Source: Cordia subcordata (Eukaryota; Streptophyta; Magnoliopsida; Boraginales; Cordiaceae). Taken from it: DNA of 64,000 nucleotides. Of this stretch, positions 10,078 to 20,491 are shown one piece after another; the stretch's first letter is position 1, and every line of letters begins with the position of its first letter. The stretch spans positions 1,488,001-1,552,000 of the forward strand of contig JAPTOF010000015.1 of assembly GCA_028554755.1 (NCBI GenBank), given 5' to 3'. Position numbers and translations under genes: made by a program. The notes under the pieces were generated by a model. The model had not been told where the DNA came from, did not search any database, and saw only the letters and a list, made by a program, of their open reading frames with translations.

Positions 10078-11024
10078 CTTTTTCTTGTAGGCATCATTTA
10101 CAGGTGACATGTATCCTTCAACAACACAAAAGCCTTATGAATTTAATGCATCTCTTGCTAGCTCTAAGCAGATGAATAATATAGTTTAATACATATTTCA
10201 GAAGATGTAACACAAATAAAGTAAACAAGATAATCTTTCAACATCCATAGCATACATTTACATTTCCACACCACAACAACATCATGATATAACTACTGAA
10301 ATAATTTGATATACTTTGTAAAGAAAAAGAAAAATTAGATTTATTTCTGTTTCATTGTTTATCTGTTTTAATTTGACATCTGAGTAGAACTTCAGAGGAC
10401 AACTTACCAAAACAATGGAGATGCATGTAACATAGGAAGATTGAAACTTCCAGTTGATACAAGAACTACATAAATCTTTTTGCTGCAAGAAAGAGTCAGA
10501 CAGTATGTTTCTAAGGATATAAAACCCACAAATTCGAAAATGAACATCACTGTAGAACAAATTGACAAAATTTCTCTTTTTAGAGCATGCTTATCAAACA
10601 CATTCAATAATTAAGTACCTTAAGCCACATTTACCAAACTTATCAGATAAAACCATAGGAAAAAGCTAAGAAATTATCCCTTTAATATGAGAACCATCTA
10701 TCAGCTTCTTTTCTCATCTGCCTTAGCATATCTAGCTTGGTCATAAAAAATGCTTTATAATATTCGAGTTAGATGCATTGCACACTTAACTTTAGAAAGT
10801 TACACACATGTAGCGGTCTTAAAGCTAGAACATGAAAGATAATATGTAATACACAAAAAGCAATCAAGAATGGAAGGGAAAGAAAAAAGACAAAACCAAA
10901 AGCAATCAAGAATGGAAAGGAAAGAAGAAAGACCAAAATACACTTACTCTGGATTGGAATTTGGTCGGCGATGATGCTGAATCAATCCTACTAATAGTTT
11001 ATCTTGTGGTAATGTCATATCCAT
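10078..11024 (-). pseudogene. NMNAT: NMNAT gene, 5' exons only, disrupted
   Basis: NMNAT joins NMN or nicotinate mononucleotide to ATP to make NAD or its deamido form. Three exons are readable. Exon 1 coding part (10948-11024) starts MDMTLPQDKLLVGLIQ and ends at donor GTAAG. Exon 2 (10408-10482) follows acceptor TTCTTGCAG, reads KKIYVVLVSTGSFN and ends at donor GTAAGTTG; a one-base insertion then puts the MHLRMF-like block into another frame. Exon 3 (10078-10163) follows CTGCTTAG and reads ELARDALNS-stop-GFCVVEGYMSPVNDAYKKK. Exon phases join correctly if the inserted base is removed. GSFN...MH is the nucleotide-binding motif of the family. The stop is TAA where the family has Glu. Later exons (catalytic C-terminal half with the ISSSxxR block) are absent; the Tat element begins to the left. 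Either a truncated duplicate or a gene broken by insertion. Confidence 0.82.
10859..10942. repeat. 42-bp tandem duplication, purine-rich
   Basis: The block starting AGCAATCAAGAATGGAA occurs at 10859 and again at 10901. It is a short local duplication directly beside the donor site of NMNAT exon 1, within intron 1. Confidence 0.8.
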
Positions 11025-11361
11025 ACTATACCTAAGACATTCTAATAGAAACATCAGCATTCAAACTTGTACCTATCTCGCATGAAAACTAGCAAAAGAA
11101 AAGGGGTTACACCATAGAATTAGAAAAGGGCCAAACTTCATTTTTATGGCCATCAAAAGATAAACTAAAAGAACTCAAAAGAAACACAGAGTCACATAAT
11201 CATAAAAGAAATGGTAGGGATGGAGCTAAGAATGAAAATAAATAATCAAAAGATATAATGTATAACAGAAAAATCTCATTGTATAATAACTTTTACGTAA
11301 TACTAGTCGGGAGGACTTTGCATACGCAGTCTCCTGTCCTGTTAATTTACTTAATACAAAC

Positions 11362-11888
11362 AATAACTTATTGCTATTTTCTTACCTAAAATCAACTAGT
11401 GCTAGCTGGAGCAGACCAAGGTCTTATTAAGTAGTCTTGGATTTATTGATTTTTTTGTATGTAGTAGGAAATTCTAACACTCTCTCTCACGTGTGATCAA
11501 ACTGGATGGATTTATTAATTTTTATATGGGACAAAATTTTAACACTCATGTGTGACCAGATTTTTAAGGAATATGGTTCACATGTGGATGAATATGAAGA
11601 GAACTTGTATATGGATGGACGGTCACATGTGGTTAGATATGATTGAATGTAAATATATGTCACATGTGGATGAAAATGAAGATGATTTGTACGTGGATGG
11701 ATACTCAAGCGTGGTTAAATATGATTAAATAAGTCACACGTGGATGAATATAATAGCCCAACTCTGGTGCCATGTTAAGAATTCTAGGATTCCGATATAA
11801 AACCAATTGGTGCTAAGTGAAGTAACCCAAGATTTTATTAAGTGGTCTTGGATTTATTGATCTTTCTATATAGGAGGAAATTTTAACA
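11362..11888 (-). mobile_element. TRIM (terminal-repeat retrotransposon in miniature)
   Basis: The right LTR, 11773-11888 (116 bp), reads on the minus strand TGTTAAAATTTCC ... AATTCTTAACA. It is followed directly by TGGCACCAGAGT (11761-11772), an initiator-methionine-type primer-binding site. The left LTR, 11362-11479, shares GGTCTTATTAAG / TCTTGGATTTATTGA and the terminal GAAATTCTAACA; its first 20 bases are poorly conserved. A GAGAGAGAG purine tract abuts the left LTR at 11480. The 5-base target duplication CAAAC is at 11357-11361 and 11889-11893. The 281-bp interior has no ORF and contains repeats built on CACATGTGGATGAA. Length and layout fit TRIMs. It lies just 5' of the NMNAT fragment. 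Confidence 0.78.
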
Positions 11889-12130
11889 CAAACAACCAAT
11901 ATCAGGTGTGAAGAAGGTGGGTTGGAGTATATTTCGGTGTGTCATATTTAGAGCATCATGATGAAGCAAAAACAAAAAGATCATGAGGCAAACATGCTTG
12001 CTAATATGAACTTAACAAACAAAAAAAAGCTTCTCTTCCTGACCAAATAGCAAATCTATTTTCTCTTTTATGAACTAGGTAATCTTTAAAGTCTCCTTGG
12101 AGTTGAATAGTGAATAGTTATTCCTAGTTA

Positions 12131-13562
12131 GCTGCAGTTAGAAAGATTGGCATGACAAGCACAATTTGCTACAACAGATCAAGCAGAGGAAAAGACCTTC
12201 CAGCAGCTCCCTTGAAAGCAATAAATAAGTTTCATTGTCAAGCATGCTTAGGGATGAGGCAATGGAATCTATCATCACTTTACGAACTCTTATATTTGTA
12301 GTCTCATGTCTTTGTAGTTGATTTGGATATCATATAAAGATTCTTTTTTTGGGAAGTTATACTCGAATTATGGACACAAGTAACACTTTCTATGAAGTGA
12401 TCCTCAAATTCCAGGTGTTGACAAACTCCCTGAATTATTGGATAATATGGTAGTTCTTTTATAAGAACATATTCTTTTCTTATTGATTATTTAAAGTAAA
12501 GACATATGAAACAAGCCTGGTAAAAGTTGTTTATGGCCTTGCAAAGTTCATGTGTTAAGTGCTAAGATGAAGCATCATTCTCCACAAACAAATATGAAAA
12601 AGTAAGATCTGTTGCTTGACATAAACAAAACAACTACTGAAAGTTTTTGGAGTTGTGTTAATTCAGAAGAACATGTAGCAAAGCATATAAGTTATAAACC
12701 TAATGTGGTTAATGAGCTTCTCTACTTTAGCAAGAATCTAGGTTTGATTCTAATTGAAATCTTTTTCATACATTTGGCTTCAAAATTCATATAAACTTGT
12801 CAACATATATTTAGGGAGTTGGTGTAATCCTTTTCACTGAAGAGGAGCTTTGGCACAATCTTGCGGAAGAGCAAATTAAAGTTCAGTACAATAATCCCAA
12901 AATGGGGCCAAAACATAGTTATCAAAATCATACAATTGCGATGCGTAGTGTAGGAATCAATTCACGAGCAAATTAATACGAAATCAGTAATTGAATAGAA
13001 AATGTATATAGTTATCTGATTGATTGTGGTTCTTAATGTTCTCCTTATAGCTTATATACATAGAGATACTCTCCTTTTTCTTTTTTTGTTTCTCGTATCT
13101 TGTTCTTTTCTGAGAAATTAATCCTGCTAAGAAAATCTAATAGTATATGCTTGCTCAAATCTATGTAGTCTCTTTAAAAGCATGTGACCCAATCAACGAA
13201 AATCTGTGAATTAGACATGTTATTAGCATGTGATGTGATGGTTACTCAAAAAACTTAAGAGGCCCTCCTTTTTATGTTATTAGCTTGTGTTGGTTACTAA
13301 AAAAGCTTAATAGGCCCTTTTTTTTTTAGTAAAAGTATAAGGAGAACCAATAATAATGTATAAGAGTAGACTTCAAAACCAAAAAACGAAGTCTAGATTT
13401 CCAGAAAAGTCAGAAAACAATGACTCATCTTTTTTGGACTGTTCTCCTTGCACAAAGACATATAAAGACAGAGACTTGAGGAGGCACATAGTTAAAGAAA
13501 TTGGTGAAACTAAAGAACAAAGAGACAGAATGCATCAAATGATTAAGGCAGTTAGGAGTTAA
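12131..13562 (+). other. Unrecognised exon-like segments on the plus strand
   Basis: Three pieces look coding. The first, at about 12131-12215, follows a CTGCAG acceptor and reads LERLA-stop-QAQFATTDQ AEEKTFQQLP, with the stop a TGA. The second, at about 12816-12900, follows TATTTAG and reads GVGVILFTEEELWHNLAEEQ IKVQ. The third is the open frame at 13356-13562, with a charged C-terminal half containing RDLRRHIVKEIGETKEQRDR. I do not recognise the protein and cannot show that they belong to one gene. They face the NMNAT fragment head to head. Confidence 0.3.
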
Positions 13563-14572
13563 TTTATCGCTAGATCCATAGGAGAGATTTCATTTTTCTA
13601 ACACAACATAATCGAGAACTACAGATTCATAAAAGCATAAGAGTACTATTGAAAAAGAACAAAAGGATAACTAAAGCCAGATTGGACTGTGCGGAAAATT
13701 GATCATTACTAGATACACTAAGATAGAGTATTTGCATACTGTATATGCTACAAAAATTAGAGGATCGAAGACATGCCTATTGCATAGAGACATCATACGC
13801 ATAATAAGTTGACCTAGCATCCTCTTAAATTGACTCATTCCCAATGATCAAATAAAGGCTTTGTATGAGGGGAACTCAAGAGAGTAAAATTAAGGATATT
13901 AAACAGGACCGAATGTGGCAAATTCTAATATTCAACGCTATATATGCTTAGTTGCTTACCAAGATGCTGCAGATTCCAAAACCTTTTGCCGATGTAGGAA
14001 AATAGAAAGAGTAAAAAAGAAAGAAAAAAAGAGGGAATAAGAAGAAAAAGAAAGATTAGTTAACTGAATAACTATATAGAGTATGACAAGTATATCTTCT
14101 ATATGGATGGATATGGCTACTTGTATACTACCACTATACATGAGTGGTCCACCAAAATCAAAATCAACACATCAAAATCGAACAATCATGGACACATTAT
14201 AATAGTCCAACCACTCTTCATCACCATCCTCTAGTCGTTGACAACACCGCGATTAGCAACTGACACACAGAAAACAATGTAATGCCTTCGGCATCTAAAC
14301 TCACCAAAAGACAACCATAACACGGAAAGTAGGTTGAGCAAAAATGGGAAATATAAGGATGGGCAGTAGAGAAATTCCTAGGACCATAAAAATTAGAAAA
14401 AATCAAGTACTTTGTATGGCATACACTTACTAACAAGCAAGAGAAATACATGAAAATATGTAAAACACCTTATTCACAAGCACTAGATTTATATAGAGAT
14501 GTGACGGAAAACATACATACATTTGGTACCAGAATCATTCGATCATAGTAATTTTGGTCACAAAAATTTAGT
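13563..14572. other. AT-rich intergenic stretch
   Basis: No convincing gene, RNA or repeat structure seen. A few short frames on the minus strand have splice-like borders, but none gives a recognisable protein. Confidence 0.4.
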
Positions 14573-14580
14573 AGCACAAC

Positions 14581-15110
14581 CATAGACAGAGCTACATATG
14601 CTCCAGAGGGATCCCATGGACCCCCTAACCTTTTGCTTAAAAAATATTACCATTACATTTTTTTGTTAATTTTTTGATTATTAGAGATTAATTAATCTGA
14701 GGTGCATCCTCTTATAATAAGAGTGCACCCTCTCATGATTGTGATAAAAGAAGTATCAACACTTGTATTTTTTTTTTTTTCATTCCAAAAAGATAAAAAT
14801 ATACATAGAAGAGATGAGATAAAGTAAGGAAAAATGAAAGAAAAATGACTGCTTAATCAATTATATATATGAAGAAATGTTTTTTTTTTTTGGTTGAATA
14901 TTCATCATTTTCAAAATATACAGTCAAGCTAGAATAATTATAAAATATAATTCTATTTGCAACAATGATAGATATTTCTTTATATTTATATTAAGATGCT
15001 GTTATTGTATTAAATATTAGATATTTTTATATTTAATTTTTTATTTATATTAAAAATTACACGTGTATAAATGTGCTCCCGCTAAACTCAGGGTCTTGGC
15101 TCCGCCACTG
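14581..15110. mobile_element. hAT-type MITE, 530 bp
   Basis: The 8-base target duplication AGCACAAC is exact at 14573-14580 and 15111-15118. The left end reads CATAGACAGAGCTACA. The right end, read in reverse, is CAGTGGCGGAGCCAAG. They match at 9 of the first 14 positions, and the right end is the CAGTGGCGGAGCCA terminus widespread in plant nonautonomous hAT elements. The interior is AT-rich without an ORF. The duplication length and terminus fit hAT; the left inverted repeat has decayed. Confidence 0.75.
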
Positions 15111-15646
15111 AGCACAACGAAATTTTCAATAGAAAGGAATTGAAACATAAATGCTTCAAGAGTAATACATTTCCAATGAACCAATCCTCCAGAAACTAAA
15201 ATGAACAGAAGTTTTCGGATTGAAAAAGCCTAAACGTTGGGACAACAAGAATAACAACAATGGAAAATAGAAGCTGAATTATTTAGTTATTAATGCAGGA
15301 ATTCTTGATTTTTCATTAGATACATATGCTGGAAATGAATGAAAGGCTTAGTACAGTTATACCAAAATCTCGTATTTCCAGTAGCTAAATAAAAGTCTGA
15401 CTTAAGTTCTTAAACTTAGAACCAATTTCTTTTCCAAATTTCAGCTTAACTTCCATATATCAAAATATATACAAGCATAAGTTCATCACAAAATTTTCAC
15501 CGAAGTTCGTATTATTAGGATAAATAGCTATCACATTCACAAGCACTTACACAAGTTACATAGAACACAAGTATTTACTAAAATTAATTGAAGTGAATAT
15601 CACTATTGGAATGACCAAAATTAGTCCCTTCTTTAATTTTAGTTTA

Positions 15647-15696
15647 CGTACACACATGCGCACACATACACACATATATATGTATATATACACACG
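15647..15696. repeat. Microsatellite, CA then TA
   Basis: Interrupted runs of ACAC followed by ATAT and again ACAC. No further structure. Confidence 0.85.
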
Positions 15697-15916
15697 AAAT
15701 TTATGTGATAGACAAATTGAGATGTGCAAAACTTAGTAAAATTAAGAAAACTTCCTTGATTTAACCAAGGCTGATGCTAATTCTACATTCAAATTCTAGT
15801 TTTAGAAGAAGAGGAATAAGACAGAGTTTTGGAGCTTAGTTGACCGGTCTAGGCTAAAGATGAGACCAAAGGTGGGTTTTGCTTTTGGCCATCTTATGTT
15901 TATGCGAATATGAGAT

Positions 15917-15950
15917 ACTAGAGTAATCCCCGTGCATCGCACCAGAGTAA
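15917..15950 (-). other. Possible Helitron-type 3' terminus
   Basis: On the minus strand the sequence reads GGTGCGATGCACGGGG, then ATTACT and CTAG, followed by T. A GTGC/GCAC hairpin a short distance before a CTRR end is the usual Helitron 3' signature, and a CCGTGCATCGCAC block is common at such ends in plants. No TC-type 5' end was found to the right, so this may be a fragment or chance. Confidence 0.3.
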
Positions 15951-16735
15951 GGAGTGATTTAAAAATTTTTATTTGTTGTTAATAGTTTATTATATTTTGT
16001 TTATGATAAGACAAAATGTGAATATATTTGTTAAGATTTAATTATTATCAAATTGTTAATATTAATAATTTTTTTTAGAAAAATGTAATAATTAAATAAA
16101 TCAAATAATTATCATTGATTTCAACTGGGAGAAAATGTAATATAAGAATTAATCACAAAATAACTGTCAGCCATTAGCGAAACTATAATTTTTTTAGGAA
16201 AAAGATTAGACATAAATAAGTTGATTTCTATATATTAAAACAATATATTGAAGCTTATCGTACAAGAAAATAGTATATGAGAGGACAACTTGCTAACGTG
16301 CTTCTTTCTTATGCACTCTGTCCGACAAAAGTGACAAATGATTAATAAAACTTATTGTTCATTTTAAAAAAAAGAAAAAAAAGTATTGGTGTTTTAGATG
16401 TAGGTTGAAGCACAAATATCATTATCAACTGGTAGTGTATCGCTAAATGGGCTATAAATGAATGGTCAAATCAACGGTATGTGCGCAAAATTTAAGCTTC
16501 AAGAATGGGCCAAATTTTTTTTCAAATTTGTCTTTTAGTGATTGTTGCTTTCATCTAATGAATAATAGATAATATATGACAATTTAGGCCTGAAACCATA
16601 GCATGCTTTGCAATTTAATCATATTACTTAGCAACCCTTACACATGCACTCTTGTAACACCCACATAGTTAGGGGTTTACATGGGTAATTTTGGGCTATT
16701 TTTCTCACAATCTTATAATTGAACTGATTTGAACG

Positions 16736-17019
16736 TATTAAGAAATCCTCTATAACTTAGGAGTGTTATCCTTCAATGTTGATTAGATGTATATTATGAT
16801 GAGCATAGATAATTAATATGCATGTGTTATCCTTCAATGTTGATCAACATGCATATCATGATAAGCTTAGATAATTAATATGCATGTATATAGCGATAAG
16901 CTTACATAGGTTTTGTATATCATTATACTTCTTAGATAGGATCAACATATCTATATATATGTAACCAAGCTTGTAACTTCACATCAATGAATTTCACTTT
17001 TTTTTTTCACTGCTTGTTA
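16736..17019 (+). repeat. 5' LTR of the TA/TA copia element
   Basis: Starts TATTAAG and ends CTTGTTA, directly before the primer-binding site. It contains an internal tandem repeat of about 62 bp whose units start TTATCCTTCAATGTTGAT, present also in the 3' LTR. Termini are TA...TA and not TG...CA. Confidence 0.92.
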
Positions 17020-17032
17020 TGGCATCAAGAGC
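17020..17032 (+). promoter_or_regulatory. Primer-binding site of the copia element
   Basis: TGGCATCAAGAGC lies immediately after the LTR and resembles TGGTATCAGAGC, the initiator-methionine tRNA site used by plant copia elements. It has one substitution and one inserted base. Confidence 0.8.
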
Positions 17033-17074
17033 TTATAAACTCTAACAAGTATAAATCTAATTTTTTTTTCTCTT

Positions 17075-18015
17075 ATGGCAAACACAACCAAAGCCTCTTC
17101 TTCTACAATAACACCCACTAAAACACCATCTTCTGCAAATGAAAAAATGCTGGTTGCCATTAACACTACAACCCAGCTCCCTCTGAAACTTAAACCCACA
17201 AATTATTTCTGCTAGAAATCCCAATTTGATGCACTTTTATATGGATATGACCTTCTTGGCTATGTTGATAGTACAAATCCTTTCCCTCGCATCACCGTAG
17301 AAACCACAAACACTCTAAACCCGAATTTCACATTCTGGAAGAGACAAGATAAACTTCTTCTTTTGGGAATTATCAACTCCCTTTCTTTAGTTGTTGGTCT
17401 ACTTATTCGTTCATGTGAAACTTCTCAAGAAGTGTGGACTCGATTGGCTACGGATTTTGCCAACCCATCTTTGTCTCAAGTTATGGGACTTGTAGAGCAA
17501 TTAACTCTGCTTGATCACGTCAACCTACCTGTTCCTTAATATCTTACAAATGTTCGTGAATTGGCTGATAAGCTTGCTTTTGTTGGGGCACCTGTTCCCA
17601 ACCAATACTTGATTATGCACACCCTAAATGGACTTGGACCTGCATTCATGGAAATTGCTATTGCTGTTCATGCCCATGATAAAATTATTACCTTTGATGA
17701 ACTAAGTGACAAGTTGATCGAGTACAAGCAATTTCTTAAATGAGAGGAGTTGCACACAACTGGACAGTTAGGCTCTGTTGCTAACAATGCAATAAGATTT
17801 AGCAAAAAATCAATCTACTCTGTAATGACGATAAAATAATGGTCATAACAATTCTCCCAATAATCAATTGCAATTTAAGTCTTCTCAAAATGGTTAGCAT
17901 ATAAGTTCTAATGGCAACGGTTCATTTCGACACCAGAATCTAAATAAACCTAATGTGGTGTGCTAATTCTGTGACAAAAAAGTCATACTGCTCGCCAATG
18001 CCACACTGCTAAGAA
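17075..18015 (+). pseudogene. Copia gag with zinc knuckle
   Basis: ATG at 17075 in MANTTKASSS. The frame passes LPLKLKPTNYFC (stop at the next codon, in place of a usual Trp), KSQFDALLYGYDLLGYVD, TFWKRQDKLLLLGIINSLS and AFVGAPVPNQYLIMHTLNGL. This is the capsid-type gag of plant copia elements. The CCHC knuckle near 17965-18000 is split by a frameshift: C-stop-FCDKK then SHTARQCH. In-frame stops lie near 17213, 17537 and 17741. It would have formed the particle shell. Confidence 0.85.
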
Positions 18016-18065
18016 GTTATTTTTCACATTGTCACTGCTAAAAGCCAACACCACTACTGCTTCAT

Positions 18066-19392
18066 AATCAATAATCTGGCTTCTTGATTCAGGAGCCTCT
18101 CATCATGTCACTGCTGACATCTCCAATCTATTATCTAGCCACCTGTATGAAGGTTCTAAGAATGTTGTCATAGGAGACCACTTACGTTTGTCTATTACTC
18201 ACACAAGTGAGACATTTCTTTCCTCTAAGCACCCTTTTCACCCTCTTTCCTTAACAAATGTCTTTCATGTGCTGACAATTAATCAAAACTTGATCTTAGT
18301 TTCTCTGTGATGTCACACAAACATTGTATCTATAACATTTTTTCCTTATTCTTTTTGTGTTAAGGATCTCAAGATGGGGGGATGTCTAGTAATGGGACAG
18401 ACTAATAATGACATCTATAAGTGGCCTCAATCTTCTACAATTTGTCTAAAAGTGTTTTTGTTGGACTCAAAATGTCATAGCAAACATGGCATGATCGTCT
18501 TGGTCATCCTACTATCAAGACATTGCATCAAATAATAACCCAAAATAAACTTCTAGTGAATCTGTCGAGTGCCTTTTCTTTTTGTAACTCCTGTAGTTGT
18601 AATAAGAGTCATAAGATGCCTTTTGGTGTATCAAGTATTACAAATAGTCGTCCTCTTGAGTTGCTTTATATTGATGTTTGGGGATCCTTCCCAGTTAGGT
18701 CGATAGATGGTTTCTCTTTTTATGTTATTTTCGTAGATCACTTTACAAAGTTTACATGATATTTTTTTATGGCTCATAAATCAGATGTCTGACATTTTTC
18801 CAAAGTTCAAAATGATAGCTGAAAAATATTTCAATTCAAAATTTTCTACAATTTAAAGTGATAGAGGGATTGAGTTTAAAGGCCTCAAACAAGTTTTTGT
18901 ATCCTTTGGCATATATCACCTCATTTTCGCACCTTATACCCCTGAGCATATGGCCATAGCTAAAAGAAAACATCGTCATATTGTTGAATGTGGCCTATCC
19001 CTTCTACATTGAGCAAATCTCCCATTAAAGTTTTGGTCATTTTCATTCCACATAGCCACTTATCTGATAAATAGGATGCCAACTCGTATACTTGAAAATA
19101 AGCCACCATTTGCATGCCTATTTAACAAAGAACACAATTATACTAGACTTCGTGTCTTTGGGCGCCTTTGTTATCCTTGGTTGCATCCAACTACAACAAA
19201 CAAATTAGAACCAAGGTCCACACCATGTTTATTTTTGGGTTATTCTCTTATTCATGATGTATATACATGCTATGATTTTACTCATCACGAATTTTACTAC
19301 TCCAAGCATTTCAATTTTGTGGAGAATTGTTTCCCTTTTGCATCCTCCAACGAGTCAATGAGCGTCATATCTCCAAGTGTTCTTACTGAATA
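18066..19392 (+). pseudogene. Copia protease and integrase
   Basis: The protease active site WLLDSGASHHVTADI is at about 18078. The pre-integrase block WHDRLGHPTIKTLHQ and the CNSC zinc pair (about 18485-18600) lead to the core: LLYIDVWGSFP has the first Asp and DRGIEFKG the second (about 18860), while the third-acid block is decayed. A later open part at 19076-19393 begins MPTRILENKPP and continues LRVFGRLCYPWLHPTTTNKL EPRSTPCLFLGYS, the standard copia integrase C-terminus. Several stops and frameshifts separate these. Confidence 0.88.
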
Positions 19393-19414
19393 GTGTCATC
19401 CATTTGCTCTGCCC

Positions 19415-20283
19415 ATGCCAGACTCCATCGTTGACAACTCTTCAACACAAGTTGAATCTCTTGTCACACGAGTCCCTTGCACACTTGTTGATGAATACCA
19501 CACCAACCAAGGTTTAAATTCCTCTCAACCATCTTCCAGCACAACGCCTCCCTTGTTATCACCTCAAGTCTCCACTGAAGGTAATATGCCACTTTATGAG
19601 TCTTCTAGTACACCAATAGAACAACCTCAACTCACAACAGCAACTAACACATCCTCCCTCCTGTCCTTTGTACTTGTTCCCATACATCAAATGGTCATGC
19701 ATTCAAAGAATAGTATTTTTTGTCCAAACTATAGGTATGCACTCGCTGCTACAAAATATCCTCTTCCTCTAGCTGTTCAACCTAACAATATTTCTCAAGC
19801 TCTTAAACATGTCGAATGGCGAAAGAAGATGGAGGACAAGATAAAGGCCTTGGACAAAAATGAAACATGGACTTTATTCCCAAAGGTTACCCATCAAAAT
19901 ATTGTAGGCTGCAAATGGGTCTTTCGGGTAAAAAGAAATCTAGATGGCAGTGTGGCTCGTTATAAGGCAAAACTTATTGCTAAAGGATACCATCAGAGAG
20001 AAGGATTTGATTTTAAAGAAGCATTTAGCCCAATTGTCAAAACTTCCACAATCAGAATTGTACTCTCAATTGCTATTTCTAATGGGTGGACTGTAAATCA
20101 ACTGGACGTGAATAATGCATTCCTTTATGGCTCTCTGTCTGAGCTTCGTTGATACTATGCGACCCAACCATGTTTGTGGCCACCAAGTCTGACAGTTCAT
20201 TATTTGTCTATGCTCATTAATCAACATTAGTATATATACTTATGTATGTTGAGTTCATTATTTGTCTATGCTTATCAATCAAC

Positions 20284-20321
<38 letters not shown>

Positions 20322-20491
20322 TTGTGTATGTTGATGATCTTATAATTATAGGAACATCAAACTCAGTGATTGGGTAGGTTGTCAACTCTCTTGCAACCAA
20401 GTTCTCAATAAAGGATTTAAGGGCCTTAAGTTACTTCTTAGGTATTGAGGTCATCAGAGGAGAAAATGCGATGTTTTTATCACAACAGAAT
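19415..20491 (+). pseudogene. Copia reverse transcriptase, first part
   Basis: After a Ser/Thr/Pro-rich linker, the RT runs from SQALKHVEWRKKMEDKIKAL through NETWTLFPKV, VGCKWVFRVKRNLDGSVARY, KEAFSPIVKTSTIRIVLS and VNQLDVNNAFLYGSL, to a stop at 20150. The catalytic YVDDLIIIG lies at 20327, after a 58-bp duplication and a TA run. It continues as ALSYFLGIEVIRGENAMFLS QQN and ends exactly at the insertion point of a solo LTR. The coding text resumes at 22342. Confidence 0.9.
20194..20340. repeat. 58-bp duplication plus TA run beside the YVDD motif
   Basis: The block AGTTCATTATTTGTCTATGC starts at 20194 and again at 20252. The second copy contains an expanded TA run (about 20288-20318) before CACTTGTGTATGTTGATGAT. 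Part of the YVDD coding strand (TGTATGTTG) is therefore duplicated. Confidence 0.85.
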
